Shown: positions 48,332 through 57,631, numbered from the stretch's first letter. The stretch is DNA of 64,000 nucleotides from Rhizobium sp. L51/94 (GCF_019355555.1 NZ_CP072145.1:124001-188000), one strand, 5' to 3'. A program made the numbers and translations. The notes: generated from the letters alone by a model not told the origin.

Positions 48332-48780
48332 GGCGCTCCTCGCACAGCGCGAACCAGAGCGGCGACCCGTTCAACGGGCACATCGTTCGGAACCCGCATC
48401 ACAACGTCTGAGCCAATCTCCAACGTCAAAACCTGCACCTTCGGCCCGTCGGAGGCCAGCTTCGGCAGCGGCAACCGATTGACAGGCTCAGGCGCATCCG
48501 CAGCGATTGCCAGAGGCACGCATGCCGGCTCGATACCATCGTGCTCCGACGGCGTCGTTGCCGCCGCAAACGGCAGCACCAGAATGCCGTCGCGCACCTG
48601 ACGTCGCCAATCGGAAAGCTGGTTTGCTATAACGCCGTGACGGCGCGCGACATCAACAACGCGAACACCAGGCTCAAAGCTTTCCGCCACGATCCGCGCC
48701 TTCACATCATCCGGCCAACGCCGGTTTCCGCGGCGCGGCTCGACAACTTCGTAGCGACCAACAAATCCATCATCTGCCAT
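48328..48780 (-). CDS. tnpA: IS66 TnpA DNA-binding protein
   Basis: 150 aa from the ATG at 48780 (MADDGFVGRYEVVEPRRGNR; the frame continues 15 codons upstream). HTH: RRWPDDVKARIVAESFEPGV and VARRHGVIANQLSDWRRQV. Overlaps tnpB by four bases. Confidence 0.88.
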   Translation of the reverse strand: MADDGFVGRYEVVEPRRGNRRWPDDVKARIVAESFEPGVRVVDVARRHGVIANQLSDWRRQVRDGILVLPFAAATTPSEHDGIEPACVPLAIAADAPEPVNRLPLPKLASDGPKVQVLTLEIGSDVVMRVPNDVPVERVAALVRAVRGAP

Positions 48781-48910
48781 GAAAATCTCCAGATACAACT
48801 GGAAACCTTCTCGCATATGCAGCAAGCCTCAAAATACACCCAATCCAATGGGGCGGAGACGGCGCTTACAGTAAGCGTTTCAAATCCGAAGACTTTCAAA
48901 TCTGTGTAAT

Positions 48911-48926
48911 TGACGTGCGCACCTCA
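48911..48926. promoter_or_regulatory. Third LacI-type operator copy, downstream of the regulator
   Basis: TGACGTGCGCACCTCA differs at one position from the 16-bp palindrome TGAGGTGCGCACCTCA found before the transport operon. It lies 34 bp after the regulator's stop and just beyond the IS66 end, so it may have served a gene now displaced by the insertion, or act in looping. Confidence 0.6.
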
Positions 48927-48959
48927 ATTAAAGGAAATCGCGAACCGAGTAGGCAGAAT

Positions 48960-49982
48960 TTAAAGGTTTTCTTTTAAAAGAATTTCGATTCTGATCTTCT
49001 CTTGCGCCGCCAAGGGCTCCTTGGCATCGGCGCGTGCTCGCATGATGCGTACTGCGCTGCGAACTGCGTGGCCCGGATCCTGCGCGATGACCGCGTCAAT
49101 GCGGTCGTCGCGCAGTGCCTCTTCAGTGAAGATCGTGCGTTCGTGGACCACTACCGTGAGGTTAGAAAGATCTGAATGTGCGGCGATCGCCGAAAGCGGC
49201 ACCCGGGCCTCAGCACTCAATACGTAGACCGCGATAATGTCCTTGTTGTTCTCGAGGACGCGCTCGATGATCTGGTTTGCGCGACGTTCATCGGCGTGCG
49301 TTTCGATGGACGGAAGAGCTCTGATATCGGGGAAATGCTGATTTATGACGCTGTCGAAGCCGTGGCGCCGCTGGATGCTGTCCAGAGATTGCATCCTCTC
49401 AGCGACAACCATCACCTTGCCCTGCCTGTGAAAGGAAAGCCTGCCAATCAATTTTCCGGCCGTGGCTCCCGCTGCAAAGTTGTCCACACCGACAAAATCG
49501 GCCGTGGCGAGTTTCTCTTGCCCGGATAGGAACTGAATGACCTTGATGTTACGCTTAAGGAGACGAGCGACCGCATCGCGGACCTGGGGCGACTCCGGCG
49601 CCATCAGTGCTAAGCCGTCAATATCTTCTTCCTCGGCTCTGCTAAGATACTTCGCAACGCCATGTGCGTCGTCAGTCGCGATTTGGATGTAATCGAGGTA
49701 AGTGAGATCGCCCTGTAGCGCTGATTTCAATTCCTCTACGCGCCTTATAAGCTCTCGGAGGTACAGATCGCCCGAGTTTGGCAGGACAAAACGAAATCGA
49801 TAGCTTTTATTGCGTGCGAGGCTCACGGCTGCGGGGTTAGGAACAAAGCCAATCCGATGGATGGCTTCGTTGACTTGCCTTACGGCTTTCTTGCTCACGT
49901 TAGGCCGACCGTTCAATACGCGGTCGACCGTCGCGAGGCTGACGCCCGCAGCCTCTGCGAGGTCTTTTGCTGTCGGCCGCAT
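48960..49982 (-). CDS. LacI-family transcriptional regulator
   Basis: 340 aa. N-terminal HTH MRPTAKDLAEAAGVSLATVD with the hinge-helix region NPAAVSLARNKS, then a periplasmic-binding-protein-like sensor domain (FVGVDNFAAGATAGKLIGRL; MQSLDSIQRRHGFDSVINQH). Divergent from the ABC transporter operon with ~250 bp between, where two copies of a palindromic operator lie; it presumably represses that operon until a sugar-like inducer binds. Inducer unknown. Confidence 0.92.
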   Translation of the reverse strand: MRPTAKDLAEAAGVSLATVDRVLNGRPNVSKKAVRQVNEAIHRIGFVPNPAAVSLARNKSYRFRFVLPNSGDLYLRELIRRVEELKSALQGDLTYLDYIQIATDDAHGVAKYLSRAEEEDIDGLALMAPESPQVRDAVARLLKRNIKVIQFLSGQEKLATADFVGVDNFAAGATAGKLIGRLSFHRQGKVMVVAERMQSLDSIQRRHGFDSVINQHFPDIRALPSIETHADERRANQIIERVLENNKDIIAVYVLSAEARVPLSAIAAHSDLSNLTVVVHERTIFTEEALRDDRIDAVIAQDPGHAVRSAVRIMRARADAKEPLAAQEKIRIEILLKENL

Positions 49983-50043
49983 GCCAACTCCTAAAACGAT
50001 TTGATCACTTCCATTTCCTCTGAATTGACGAGAAATGCAAGAA

Positions 50044-50061
50044 TTGATGTGCGGACCTCAA
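50044..50061. promoter_or_regulatory. Imperfect LacI-type operator
   Basis: TTGATGTGCGGACCTCAA, a degenerate version of the neighbouring palindrome, centred ~31 bp from it (about three helical turns). Confidence 0.65.
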
Positions 50062-50073
50062 AATCTTCTTGCG

Positions 50074-50091
50074 CTGAGGTGCGCACCTCAG
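50074..50091. promoter_or_regulatory. Perfect palindromic operator for the LacI regulator
   Basis: CTGAGGTGCGCACCTCAG is an 18-bp perfect palindrome with the central CG expected of LacI-family sites. It lies between the divergent regulator and transporter genes, ~150 bp before the binding-protein start. Confidence 0.8.
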
Positions 50092-50237
50092 TTATTAAGG
50101 TTTCGTGATGGCCCAAATGGCCAAACCTGAACGGAAAGTCGACTAACTCGGCTACAGCGCTTTTTAAACCGCTGCGCCCTTGTCGTAACGTTTCTATTCC
50201 TCTCGATGGAGGTCGAGAGGTCAACGGGAGGATACCA

Positions 50238-51572
50238 ATGAAGTCCCTTTTCTCGTGCTCGGCACTTGCTGCCGGGATGTATACCGCTGTGGTTATGGCA
50301 TCGGCTTCTGACGCGCAGGCCGCTGATCTTACTTTGTGTTGGGCGGCATGGGATCCCGCCAACGCTCTGGTGGAGCTCAGTAAGGATTTCGAGGAGAAGA
50401 GCGGAAACAAGATGCACTTCGAATTCGTGCCATGGCCCAACTTTGCCGACCGTATGCTCAACGAGTTGAATTCCGGCGGAAAACTCTGTGACCTCCTGAT
50501 CGGCGACAGCCAGTGGATTGGCGGCGCGGCCGAGAATGGCCAATACGTCAAGCTCAATGATTTCTTCGAAAAGGAAGGAATCAAGATGGAGGACTTCATC
50601 CCCGCGACCGTCGTTGGTTACGCGGAATGGCCGAAGAACTCACCCAACTATTGGGCAATGCCGGCGTTCGGTGACGTGGTCGGCTGGACCTACCGCAAGG
50701 ATTGGTTCGAGCGCCCCGACATCCAGGCCGACTTCAAGCAGAGATATGGACGCGATCTTGCGGTTCCGAAGAACTGGAACGATTTGGTCGACATCGCGAC
50801 ATTCTTCCAAGGCCGTGAGATCGACGGTAAGAAGGTCTATGGCGCAGCGATCTACACGGAACGTGGTTCCGAAGGTATTACGATGGGCGCCATGAACGCG
50901 CTTTACAGCTACGGTTTCGAATATCAGAATCCGAACAAGCCTTATGATCTCGACGGCTTCGTGAACTCACCGGACGCGGTTGCCGGCCTTGAAGAATACA
51001 AAAAGCTCTACGATTGCTGCACGCCGCCGGGCCACTCCGACGCGTACATGACCCAGGACGTCGACGCCTACCGGTCCGGTCAGGTGGCGCTGCAGATGAA
51101 CTTCACCTTTACATGGCCGGGCATCAACGCTGACGCCAATGTCGGCGGCGACAAGTCGGGCTACTTCCCCAACCCGGCCGGCCCGAAGGGCGCGCAGTTT
51201 GCCCAGCTCGGCGGCCAGGGCATTTCTGTCGTCGCGGCCTCCGAAAAACAGAAGGAAGCTCTCGATTACATCAAGTGGTTCGGCCAGCCCCACATCCAGC
51301 AGACATGGTGGAAGCTCGGCGGCTATTCCGCCCTGCAGGCGGTGGTTGAGGATCCCAGCTTCGCCTCCAGCCAGCCTTATGCAAAGCCGTTCCTTGATTC
51401 GATGGCGATCGTGAAGGATTTCTGGGCCGAACCGTCTTACGCTTCTCTTCTCCAGGCATCGCAGAAGCGCTTCCACGACTATGTGGTTGCAAACCAAGGT
51501 ACCGCGAAGGAAGCCCTGGATGGCCTGGCCAAGGATTGGAAGGCCGTCTTCGAGGACGAAGGCAAATACTGA
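50238..51572 (+). CDS. ABC transporter extracellular sugar-binding protein
   Basis: 444 aa with a signal peptide (SALAAGMYTAVVMASASDAQA) cut near residue 30. Family 1 solute-binding fold: VELSKDFEEKSGNKMHFEFV, GQVALQMNFTFTWPGIN, SEKQKEALDYIKWFGQPHIQ. It captures a carbohydrate or polyol in the periplasm and hands it to the permeases encoded next. First gene of the operon controlled by the LacI-type regulator; GGGAGG lies before the ATG. The exact ligand cannot be told from sequence; the linked dihydroxyacetone kinase points to a triose/tetrose or polyol. Confidence 0.92.
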   Translation: MKSLFSCSALAAGMYTAVVMASASDAQAADLTLCWAAWDPANALVELSKDFEEKSGNKMHFEFVPWPNFADRMLNELNSGGKLCDLLIGDSQWIGGAAENGQYVKLNDFFEKEGIKMEDFIPATVVGYAEWPKNSPNYWAMPAFGDVVGWTYRKDWFERPDIQADFKQRYGRDLAVPKNWNDLVDIATFFQGREIDGKKVYGAAIYTERGSEGITMGAMNALYSYGFEYQNPNKPYDLDGFVNSPDAVAGLEEYKKLYDCCTPPGHSDAYMTQDVDAYRSGQVALQMNFTFTWPGINADANVGGDKSGYFPNPAGPKGAQFAQLGGQGISVVAASEKQKEALDYIKWFGQPHIQQTWWKLGGYSALQAVVEDPSFASSQPYAKPFLDSMAIVKDFWAEPSYASLLQASQKRFHDYVVANQGTAKEALDGLAKDWKAVFEDEGKY

Positions 51573-51675
51573 CGCTTATACACGCTTCCTCCCAGCGGTA
51601 AGCGTCACTGCAGGGCCGGCCACGCGGAGCGTGCCGGTCCTGCCCACCACTCATATCTATGCCAAGGAGACGGAC

Positions 51676-52623
51676 ATGCTCCATTCACCGATCGACCGGG
51701 TCGCCAGCGCGACTCCGCCCGCAATCGCGGCACGCGTCAAAGGTCTTTCTGATCGCGCCATAGCCTGGATTTTTGTAGCGCCCTCGATCGTCTTGCTACT
51801 CGCCATCAACATCTTTCCATTGATTTGGACGATCAGGCTTAGTTTCACGAATATCAGGGTCAACCGGCCCAACGCACCTGTCGAGTTCGTCGGCTTGCGC
51901 AATTACATCAGCATTCTGACGGACAACGATATCTGGCAGAGCATGCAGGCGACCGCGCATTTCCTGATCTGGACCATCGTCCTGCAGGTGCTGATCGGCT
52001 TTTCGCTTGCCTATCTGATCAACAAGAAATTCCGCGGCAATGACCTCTGGACGACGATCATCGTGCTTCCGATGATGCTGAGTCCCGCGGTTGTCGGCAA
52101 CTTCTGGACTTTCCTTTATCAGCCGCAAATAGGCTTGTTTAATTACGTGGTTGGCTTCCTCACAGGGAACGAACCCTCCAGCTTCTCGATGATTGCAAGT
52201 ACGTCTTTGGCGCCCTGGGCGATCGTCATCGTCGATACCTGGATGTGGACGCCCTTCGTGATGCTGATCTGCCTTGCCGGCCTGCGTTCCATACCGGGCA
52301 GCATCTATGAGGCGGCCGAATGCGACCGTGCGAGCAAGTGGCGCCAGTTCTGGACGATCACCATTCCAATGGTGCTGCCGTTCCTGATGCTGGCGGTTCT
52401 CTTCCGCGGCATCGAAAATTTCAAGATGTTCGATCTGGTGGTCCAGTTGACGGGCGGCGGTCCCGGTTCGATCACCGAACTGACCTCGATCAACCTGAAG
52501 CGCGCTGCTTTCGAGCAGTGGCGAACTGGCTATGCATCCGCCTATGCCGTCATTTTATTCGTTACCGTATTCGGCCTGGCGTCGATCTACGTCAAAGCTC
52601 TGAACAAGGTGAAACAGAGATGA
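51676..52623 (+). CDS. ABC sugar transporter permease 1
   Basis: 315 aa from the ATG at 51676 (AAGGAG six bases before), MalF/UgpA type. Six membrane segments (first: IAWIFVAPSIVLLLAINIF), and the EAA loop YEAAECDRASKWRQFWTITI that docks the ATPase. Overlaps the second permease by four bases (ATGA). Confidence 0.93.
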   Translation: MLHSPIDRVASATPPAIAARVKGLSDRAIAWIFVAPSIVLLLAINIFPLIWTIRLSFTNIRVNRPNAPVEFVGLRNYISILTDNDIWQSMQATAHFLIWTIVLQVLIGFSLAYLINKKFRGNDLWTTIIVLPMMLSPAVVGNFWTFLYQPQIGLFNYVVGFLTGNEPSSFSMIASTSLAPWAIVIVDTWMWTPFVMLICLAGLRSIPGSIYEAAECDRASKWRQFWTITIPMVLPFLMLAVLFRGIENFKMFDLVVQLTGGGPGSITELTSINLKRAAFEQWRTGYASAYAVILFVTVFGLASIYVKALNKVKQR

Positions 52624-53561
52624 GCAGCTATTCCGTAACCGAGCCTTCGGGGCGTCAGAAGTGGTTCGCCGGTATTCTGGTTATCCTCTACGCCGCAATC
52701 ACACTCCTTCCGCTTTTGTGGATCATCGGCACGGGGTTCAAATCGCCTGCAGACGCGATCGCCTATCCCCCCAAAATGATCTTCGAACCGACGGTCGAAG
52801 GATATGTCAACCTCTTCACCACGCGTACCCGTGTGCCTGAGGAGCAACTCAAGGCGCTCGGAGAGCCGACGACCTGGTACGACAAACTGGTTCGTAAAGA
52901 AGGTGTGGTCATTACGGGTGCGTCCCGTTTTGCCGAGCGGTTCACGAACTCCGTCATCATCGCGTTTAGTTCGACCGTACTTTGTATCGCTCTCGGCACG
53001 GCCGCTGCCTATGCCTTCTCGCGGTTCAAGGTACCGTTTAAGGACGACCTGCTGTTCTTCATTCTTTCGACACGCATGATGCCGCCGATCGCCGTCGCCA
53101 TCCCAATTTTCCTGATGTTCCGCTCCATGGGCCTCAGCGACACGCATGCTGGCATGATCCTTCTCTATACAGCGGTCAACCTGTCCCTGTCCGTGTGGCT
53201 GCTCAAGGGCTTCATCGACGAGATCCCGATCGAATACGAAGAAGCTGCCCTCATCGATGGCTACACGCGCTTCCAGGCCTTTTACAAAGTCGTGCTGCCG
53301 CAGGCCGTTACCGGCATCGCCTCAACCGCAATCTTCTGCCTGATCTTCGCATGGAACGAATATGCCTTTGCCGTTCTCCTGACCTCAGGCAATGCGCAGA
53401 CAGCACCGCCGTTCATCCCGACCATCATCGGCGTCAGCGGCCAGGATTGGCCGGCAGTGGCCGCCGGAGCAACGATCTTCCTGGTTCCGGTCATGGTCTT
53501 CACCATCCTGCTTCGCAAACATCTTTTGCGCGGCATCACCTTCGGAGCGGTTCGCAAATGA
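52620..53561 (+). CDS. ABC sugar transporter permease 2
   Basis: 313 aa, MalG/UgpE type; EAA loop EYEEAALIDGYTRFQAFYKV. Six membrane segments. Compared with usual MalG proteins it has a longer periplasmic loop after the first segment (about residues 45-100, FEPTVEGYVNLFTTRTRVPE). ATGA overlaps at both ends link it to the neighbours. Confidence 0.93.
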   Translation: MSSYSVTEPSGRQKWFAGILVILYAAITLLPLLWIIGTGFKSPADAIAYPPKMIFEPTVEGYVNLFTTRTRVPEEQLKALGEPTTWYDKLVRKEGVVITGASRFAERFTNSVIIAFSSTVLCIALGTAAAYAFSRFKVPFKDDLLFFILSTRMMPPIAVAIPIFLMFRSMGLSDTHAGMILLYTAVNLSLSVWLLKGFIDEIPIEYEEAALIDGYTRFQAFYKVVLPQAVTGIASTAIFCLIFAWNEYAFAVLLTSGNAQTAPPFIPTIIGVSGQDWPAVAAGATIFLVPVMVFTILLRKHLLRGITFGAVRK

Positions 53562-53746
53562 CGATCTTTCTCAATCGCCTGTTTCGTCTTCGGCGCGACG
53601 CATGGGAAATGCTGGCATCCATCCTGATTGCGCTTGGCGTCGTCATGTTGATGCAGCCACTGTCCCTATCGCTCTACTCCTACTCATTCATCGTGACGCT
53701 TGTGGGCACAGTGATGTTCATCATCGTCAGCCATTTCCCGGAGTGA
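53558..53746 (+). CDS. Small inner-membrane protein of the transporter operon
   Basis: 62 aa, MTIFLNRLFRLRRDAWEMLA, then two hydrophobic helices (SILIALGVVMLMQPL and FIVTLVGTVMFIIV). It overlaps the permease stop by ATGA and ends five bases before the first ATPase gene, so it is a real operon member. Small hydrophobic proteins occupy the same place in some rhizobial polyol/sugar ABC operons; function unknown, possibly a transporter subunit. Confidence 0.75.
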   Translation: MTIFLNRLFRLRRDAWEMLASILIALGVVMLMQPLSLSLYSYSFIVTLVGTVMFIIVSHFPE

Positions 53747-53750
53747 ACCC

Positions 53751-54848
53751 ATGGCACAGATCAGAATTCAGAATGTGCGCAAGGATTTTGGGGCATTCAA
53801 CGCGGTAAAGTCTTCCACCTTCACCGTGGAGGACGGAGAGTTCTTCATGCTTCTCGGCCCTTCCGGATGCGGCAAGACGACCACTTTGCGAATGATGGCC
53901 GGCCTTGAGCTTCCAACCAGCGGCGAAATCTACATCGGCGGCGAAGAGGTCGGCATGAAAAGGGCAGGCGAGCGGGATATCGCCTTCGTCTTCCAGATGT
54001 TCGCTCTTTATCCCCATATGAACGTCCGCAGGAATATTTCCTATCCCCTGGTCAGCCAGGGCATGCGCGAGGCGGAGGTCACCAAGCGTGTCGCCGAGGT
54101 GGCGAAGATTCTGCAAATCGAGAGCATCCTCGACAAACCCGTCGGCCGCCTATCCGGCGGCGATCGCCAGCGCGTCGCACTCGGCCGTGCCATCGTGCGC
54201 AACCCGAAAGCATTCTTTATGGACGAGCCGCTCGGCGCACTCGACGCTGAATTTCGTGAGCACATGGCGGAAGAGCTGCGCGCTCTGCATGATCGCATGG
54301 GCGCCACCACTGTTTACGTGACACATGATCAGCTGGAAGCCATGCAGATGGGCGACAAGATCGTTGTGATGAACCACGGGGTCGTCGAGCAATTCGGCAA
54401 ACCTCAACAGATCTATGACTGGCCGGCGACGAAGTTCGTCGCCAAGTTCATCGGCTCGCCACCCATGAATTTCTTGGAATTTGAAGGCGTAATGGCAGCC
54501 GGTGGTAATCAGGTTAGCCTCTGCGGGTACGACGTGAAGGTTCCAGCCTCCCGAGACGAACGCCAAGGGAAGCTCGCGCTTGGTGTGAGACCCGAACATG
54601 TCAGGTTCAGGGATGATTCATCGTTTCGGGGCCGTGTGGTCGCCACCGAATATCTCGGTACGACCCAGATCGTCACAATCGATACCGCACACGGAGCAAT
54701 CAAGGCTCGAACCCGCTCGAACCAGTCCGCCCGTGTCGATGAACTGATTGGTCTCGATTTCGATACCAAAACCTTGACCATCTTCGACTCGGCAAGCGGA
54801 AACGCCCTTATCTCCGAGGCCAATGAAGGAGTGCTGCGTCGTGGCTGA
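53751..54848 (+). CDS. ABC transporter ATP-binding protein 1 (UgpC/MalK-like)
   Basis: 365 aa. Walker A GPSGCGKTT, Q-loop VFQMFALYPHM, signature LSGGDRQRVALGRA, Walker B AFFMDEPLGALD, H-loop VYVTHD; C-terminal TOBE/regulatory domain (LALGVRPEHVRFRDDSSFRG). Energises the uptake system. Signature SGGDRQ has Asp where most relatives have Gln or Glu; probably tolerated. A second, different ATPase follows, so the transporter may use an ATPase heterodimer. Confidence 0.93.
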   Translation: MAQIRIQNVRKDFGAFNAVKSSTFTVEDGEFFMLLGPSGCGKTTTLRMMAGLELPTSGEIYIGGEEVGMKRAGERDIAFVFQMFALYPHMNVRRNISYPLVSQGMREAEVTKRVAEVAKILQIESILDKPVGRLSGGDRQRVALGRAIVRNPKAFFMDEPLGALDAEFREHMAEELRALHDRMGATTVYVTHDQLEAMQMGDKIVVMNHGVVEQFGKPQQIYDWPATKFVAKFIGSPPMNFLEFEGVMAAGGNQVSLCGYDVKVPASRDERQGKLALGVRPEHVRFRDDSSFRGRVVATEYLGTTQIVTIDTAHGAIKARTRSNQSARVDELIGLDFDTKTLTIFDSASGNALISEANEGVLRRG

Positions 54849-55836
54849 AGTCATCCTCAAAAGCATAAACAAGTCATTCGCCGGCCATCGCGCCCTCGAC
54901 GGCGTTTCGATGGTCGTCCCGGATGGATCGTTTGTCGTTCTTCTCGGCCCGACAGGTGCCGGCAAGACAACGACATTGCGAATGGTTTCCGGGCTGGACA
55001 CGCCCGACAGCGGTGATGTTATCATTGGCGGACGCTCAATGCGCGGTCTCACGCCCGCGCAGCGCAATGTCGCAATGGTCTTCCAGCAGTATTCCCTCTA
55101 TCCGCATCTCTCGGTGCGCCAGAACCTGGAATTCCCATTGAAGTCGCCGCTGCTGAAGACACCGCAAAATGTCATAAACGAGAAAGTGAAGGCGATTGCA
55201 GAAATCCTGCAGATCTCACACAAGCTCGATAACAAGGCGACAGCCCTTTCGGGTGGCGAAATGCAACGTGTGTCCATCGGACGCGCGTTGGTCAGAAACC
55301 CGCAAATCTACCTGATGGATGAGCCTTTAAGTTCGCTCGACGCCAAGCTCCGATCCGATCTTCGCATCGAGCTCAAGAGCATCCAGGCCAAATCGGGTGC
55401 GACTTTGCTCTATGTCACCCACGATCAGGTCGAAGCGATGACGATGGCAACCCATGTCGGCGTCCTCCAGAACGGCAAGCTTGTCCAGTTCGGCTCTCCA
55501 CGCGAGATCTACGAACAACCCGTCAGCCTGTATGCGGCGACCCGCCTCGGGCAGCCACGCATTAATGTCGTCCCTGCGGAACTCTTTCCCGGTGCGCCGG
55601 CAAAGGCCAAATCCATTGGCTTGCGGCCGGAACATATCGGTCAGTGTGATGGTCAGGATGCGACAGTAACCCGCGTCGAACATCTGGGCGATCAGACCCG
55701 CCTCCATCTCATGTTCAAGACGCACAACCTTATCACCGTCACCGACGCCCATACCGAACTCAAGGGCGGCGAAACCATCAAGATCAAGCCAAACAAGCCG
55801 CTCTACTTCGATGTGGACGGCATGCGCTTAGTTTAA
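54841..55836 (+). CDS. ABC transporter ATP-binding protein 2
   Basis: 331 aa from the GTG at 54841 with GAAGGAG upstream; it overlaps ATPase 1 by eight bases. Walker A GPTGAGKTTTLR, Q-loop VFQQYSLYPHL, signature LSGGEMQRVSIGRAL, Walker B IYLMDEPLSSLDA, H-loop LYVTHDQVEAM. Shorter TOBE region than ATPase 1. Two ATPase genes in one carbohydrate operon is typical of a subset of rhizobial polyol transporters. Confidence 0.93.
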   Translation: MAEVILKSINKSFAGHRALDGVSMVVPDGSFVVLLGPTGAGKTTTLRMVSGLDTPDSGDVIIGGRSMRGLTPAQRNVAMVFQQYSLYPHLSVRQNLEFPLKSPLLKTPQNVINEKVKAIAEILQISHKLDNKATALSGGEMQRVSIGRALVRNPQIYLMDEPLSSLDAKLRSDLRIELKSIQAKSGATLLYVTHDQVEAMTMATHVGVLQNGKLVQFGSPREIYEQPVSLYAATRLGQPRINVVPAELFPGAPAKAKSIGLRPEHIGQCDGQDATVTRVEHLGDQTRLHLMFKTHNLITVTDAHTELKGGETIKIKPNKPLYFDVDGMRLV

Positions 55837-55847
55837 GGGAGACAATA

Positions 55848-57527
55848 ATGTCACAGTTCCTCAACAGCAGGGAAAATGCGGTCACGGAAGCGCTGGAGGG
55901 AGTGCTCGCGGCATCTGGCGGTGCACTCGTCCGTCTGGACGGATATCCGCACATCCGTGTCATCGTCCGATCCGATTGGGACAAGAGCAAGGTGGCGCTC
56001 GTCTCCGGCGGTGGATCAGGCCATGAGCCCGCACATGCCGGCTTCGTTGGCAGGGGAATGCTGACCGCCGCCGTTTGCGGTGATGTTTTTGCATCGCCCA
56101 GCGTTGACGCGATCCTTGCCGGTATCCTGGCTGTCACAGGACCAGCGGGCTGCTTGCTCATCGTAAAGAACTATACCGGTGACCGCCTTAACTTCGGGCT
56201 TGCAGCCGAACGCGCGCGCGCATACGGCTTGAACGTCAGCATGGTCATCGTCGACGACGACATCGCGCTGCCGGAACTCCCTCAGGCTCGGGGTGTGGCA
56301 GGAACACTTCTCGTCCACAAGATCGCGGGTGCCGTGGCGGAAAGCGGTGCGGATCTAGACGCGGTTATCAAGGCCGCACGCCGTGTAATCCAGAACACGA
56401 GCTCGATCGGCATATCGCTCGACACCTGCACAGTCCCTGGCTCTCCCAAGGAGAATCGGATCCCCGAAGGGCAAGCCGAGCTCGGTCTTGGGATTCACGG
56501 CGAAGCCGGCGTCGAGCAGATCGAATATTCAGGTGCAAAGGGCGCTGTGGCCGCAATGGTCGATCGCCTCGCTGCGTCGATGTCAGATAAACCTCACGTG
56601 GCCCTCGTCAACAACCTTGGCGGCACCTCGATCCTGGAGATGTCGGTAGTGATTTATGAGCTGATCCAATCCAAGATCGGCAGCAAGATTACTCACATCA
56701 TTGGTCCGGCGCAGTTGATGACGTCACTCGACATGCAGGGATTTTCGATCTCGGTATTTCCTGCCGAAACGGCAGAACTGGCGCTTCTGCAGGCACCGGT
56801 GGACCTTCCAGCATGGCCGGGGCTTGCGGCCGTCAAACCCGTCTCTATCCTCGCTCTGCCCGACGGTTTGACGCCAATCGCACCTATTCCGTCCCAGCAC
56901 AAAGCCACCCGTGAGTTCCTCCATGATTGCTGCTCGCTTCTCATCGAGGCGGAAAAGGATCTGAATGCCCTGGACGCCAAGTCTGGTGACGGCGACACCG
57001 GCTCAACATTGTCCAGCGCTGCGCGCGCCCTGATCGGTGCGCTCGATCGCCTCCCGCTATCCGATCATACGCAACTCTTCCGGGCCATGGGCCAGGAACT
57101 CAGCCAGACCATGGGCGGATCATCGGGTGTGCTCCTCGCGATTTTCTTTGCTGCCGCTGGTGATGGTGCATCAAGTGGGCTGACGATCCGCGATGCATTA
57201 AAGGCCGGCCTCTATAGAATGCAGGAGATTGGTGGCGCGCGGCTTGGCGACCGGACAATGGTCGATGCTCTCTTGCCCGCACTCGACGCACTCGAACAAG
57301 GTTTCGCCCCCGCAGCTAAAGCAGCACGTGCAGGAGCTGACCTAACGGCAACACTTATCCACGCAAAGGCGGGACGTGCTGCATATGTCAATGCAAAGCA
57401 ATTGGAAGGTCATGTCGATCCCGGAGCAGAGGCCGTTGCCCGACTGTTCGAGTACCTGGCGGTGCGGCCCGACTTCACCGGTCAATCAGCTGGCGAAAAG
57501 ACCGTCGCTATGAGCGTGACAGGGTGA
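55848..57527 (+). CDS. ATP-dependent dihydroxyacetone kinase family protein (DAK1-DAK2 fusion)
   Basis: 559 aa. DAK1 half with substrate loop VSGGGSGHEPAHAGFVGRGM and the covalent-hemiaminal His in LGLGIHGEAGVEQ; DAK2 half with DAKSGDGDTGSTLSSAARAL (metal/ATP-binding Asp residues) and TMGGSSGVLLAIFFAAAG. It phosphorylates dihydroxyacetone or related ketoses such as erythrulose; DAK relatives in catabolic operons often act on tetroses, so the substrate is open. Last gene of the LacI-regulated operon: the imported compound, or a product of it, is probably phosphorylated here. No PTS partner genes, consistent with the ATP-dependent type. Confidence 0.92.
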   Translation: MSQFLNSRENAVTEALEGVLAASGGALVRLDGYPHIRVIVRSDWDKSKVALVSGGGSGHEPAHAGFVGRGMLTAAVCGDVFASPSVDAILAGILAVTGPAGCLLIVKNYTGDRLNFGLAAERARAYGLNVSMVIVDDDIALPELPQARGVAGTLLVHKIAGAVAESGADLDAVIKAARRVIQNTSSIGISLDTCTVPGSPKENRIPEGQAELGLGIHGEAGVEQIEYSGAKGAVAAMVDRLAASMSDKPHVALVNNLGGTSILEMSVVIYELIQSKIGSKITHIIGPAQLMTSLDMQGFSISVFPAETAELALLQAPVDLPAWPGLAAVKPVSILALPDGLTPIAPIPSQHKATREFLHDCCSLLIEAEKDLNALDAKSGDGDTGSTLSSAARALIGALDRLPLSDHTQLFRAMGQELSQTMGGSSGVLLAIFFAAAGDGASSGLTIRDALKAGLYRMQEIGGARLGDRTMVDALLPALDALEQGFAPAAKAARAGADLTATLIHAKAGRAAYVNAKQLEGHVDPGAEAVARLFEYLAVRPDFTGQSAGEKTVAMSVTG

Positions 57528-57534
57528 TAATCGT

Positions 57535-57588
<54 letters not shown>

Positions 57589-57631
57589 TGGAATTTGGCA
57601 CCTGTTTGGATCAGAAAAAATCGATCCTATC

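Larger units (their letters stand above)
42721..48869 (-). mobile_element. IS66-family element enlarged by a group II intron and an IS110
   Basis: Left end GTAAGCGGTATGCGGCGTCC (42721) and, inverted, right end GTAAGCGCCGTCTCCGCCCC (48869); both are followed by CGCCCCATTG-type sequence. Without the two insertions the element is about 2.73 kb, normal for IS66. The flanks (GTAATACA on the left, AGTAAGCG on the right) do not match, so one side was probably rearranged after insertion. Confidence 0.85.
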
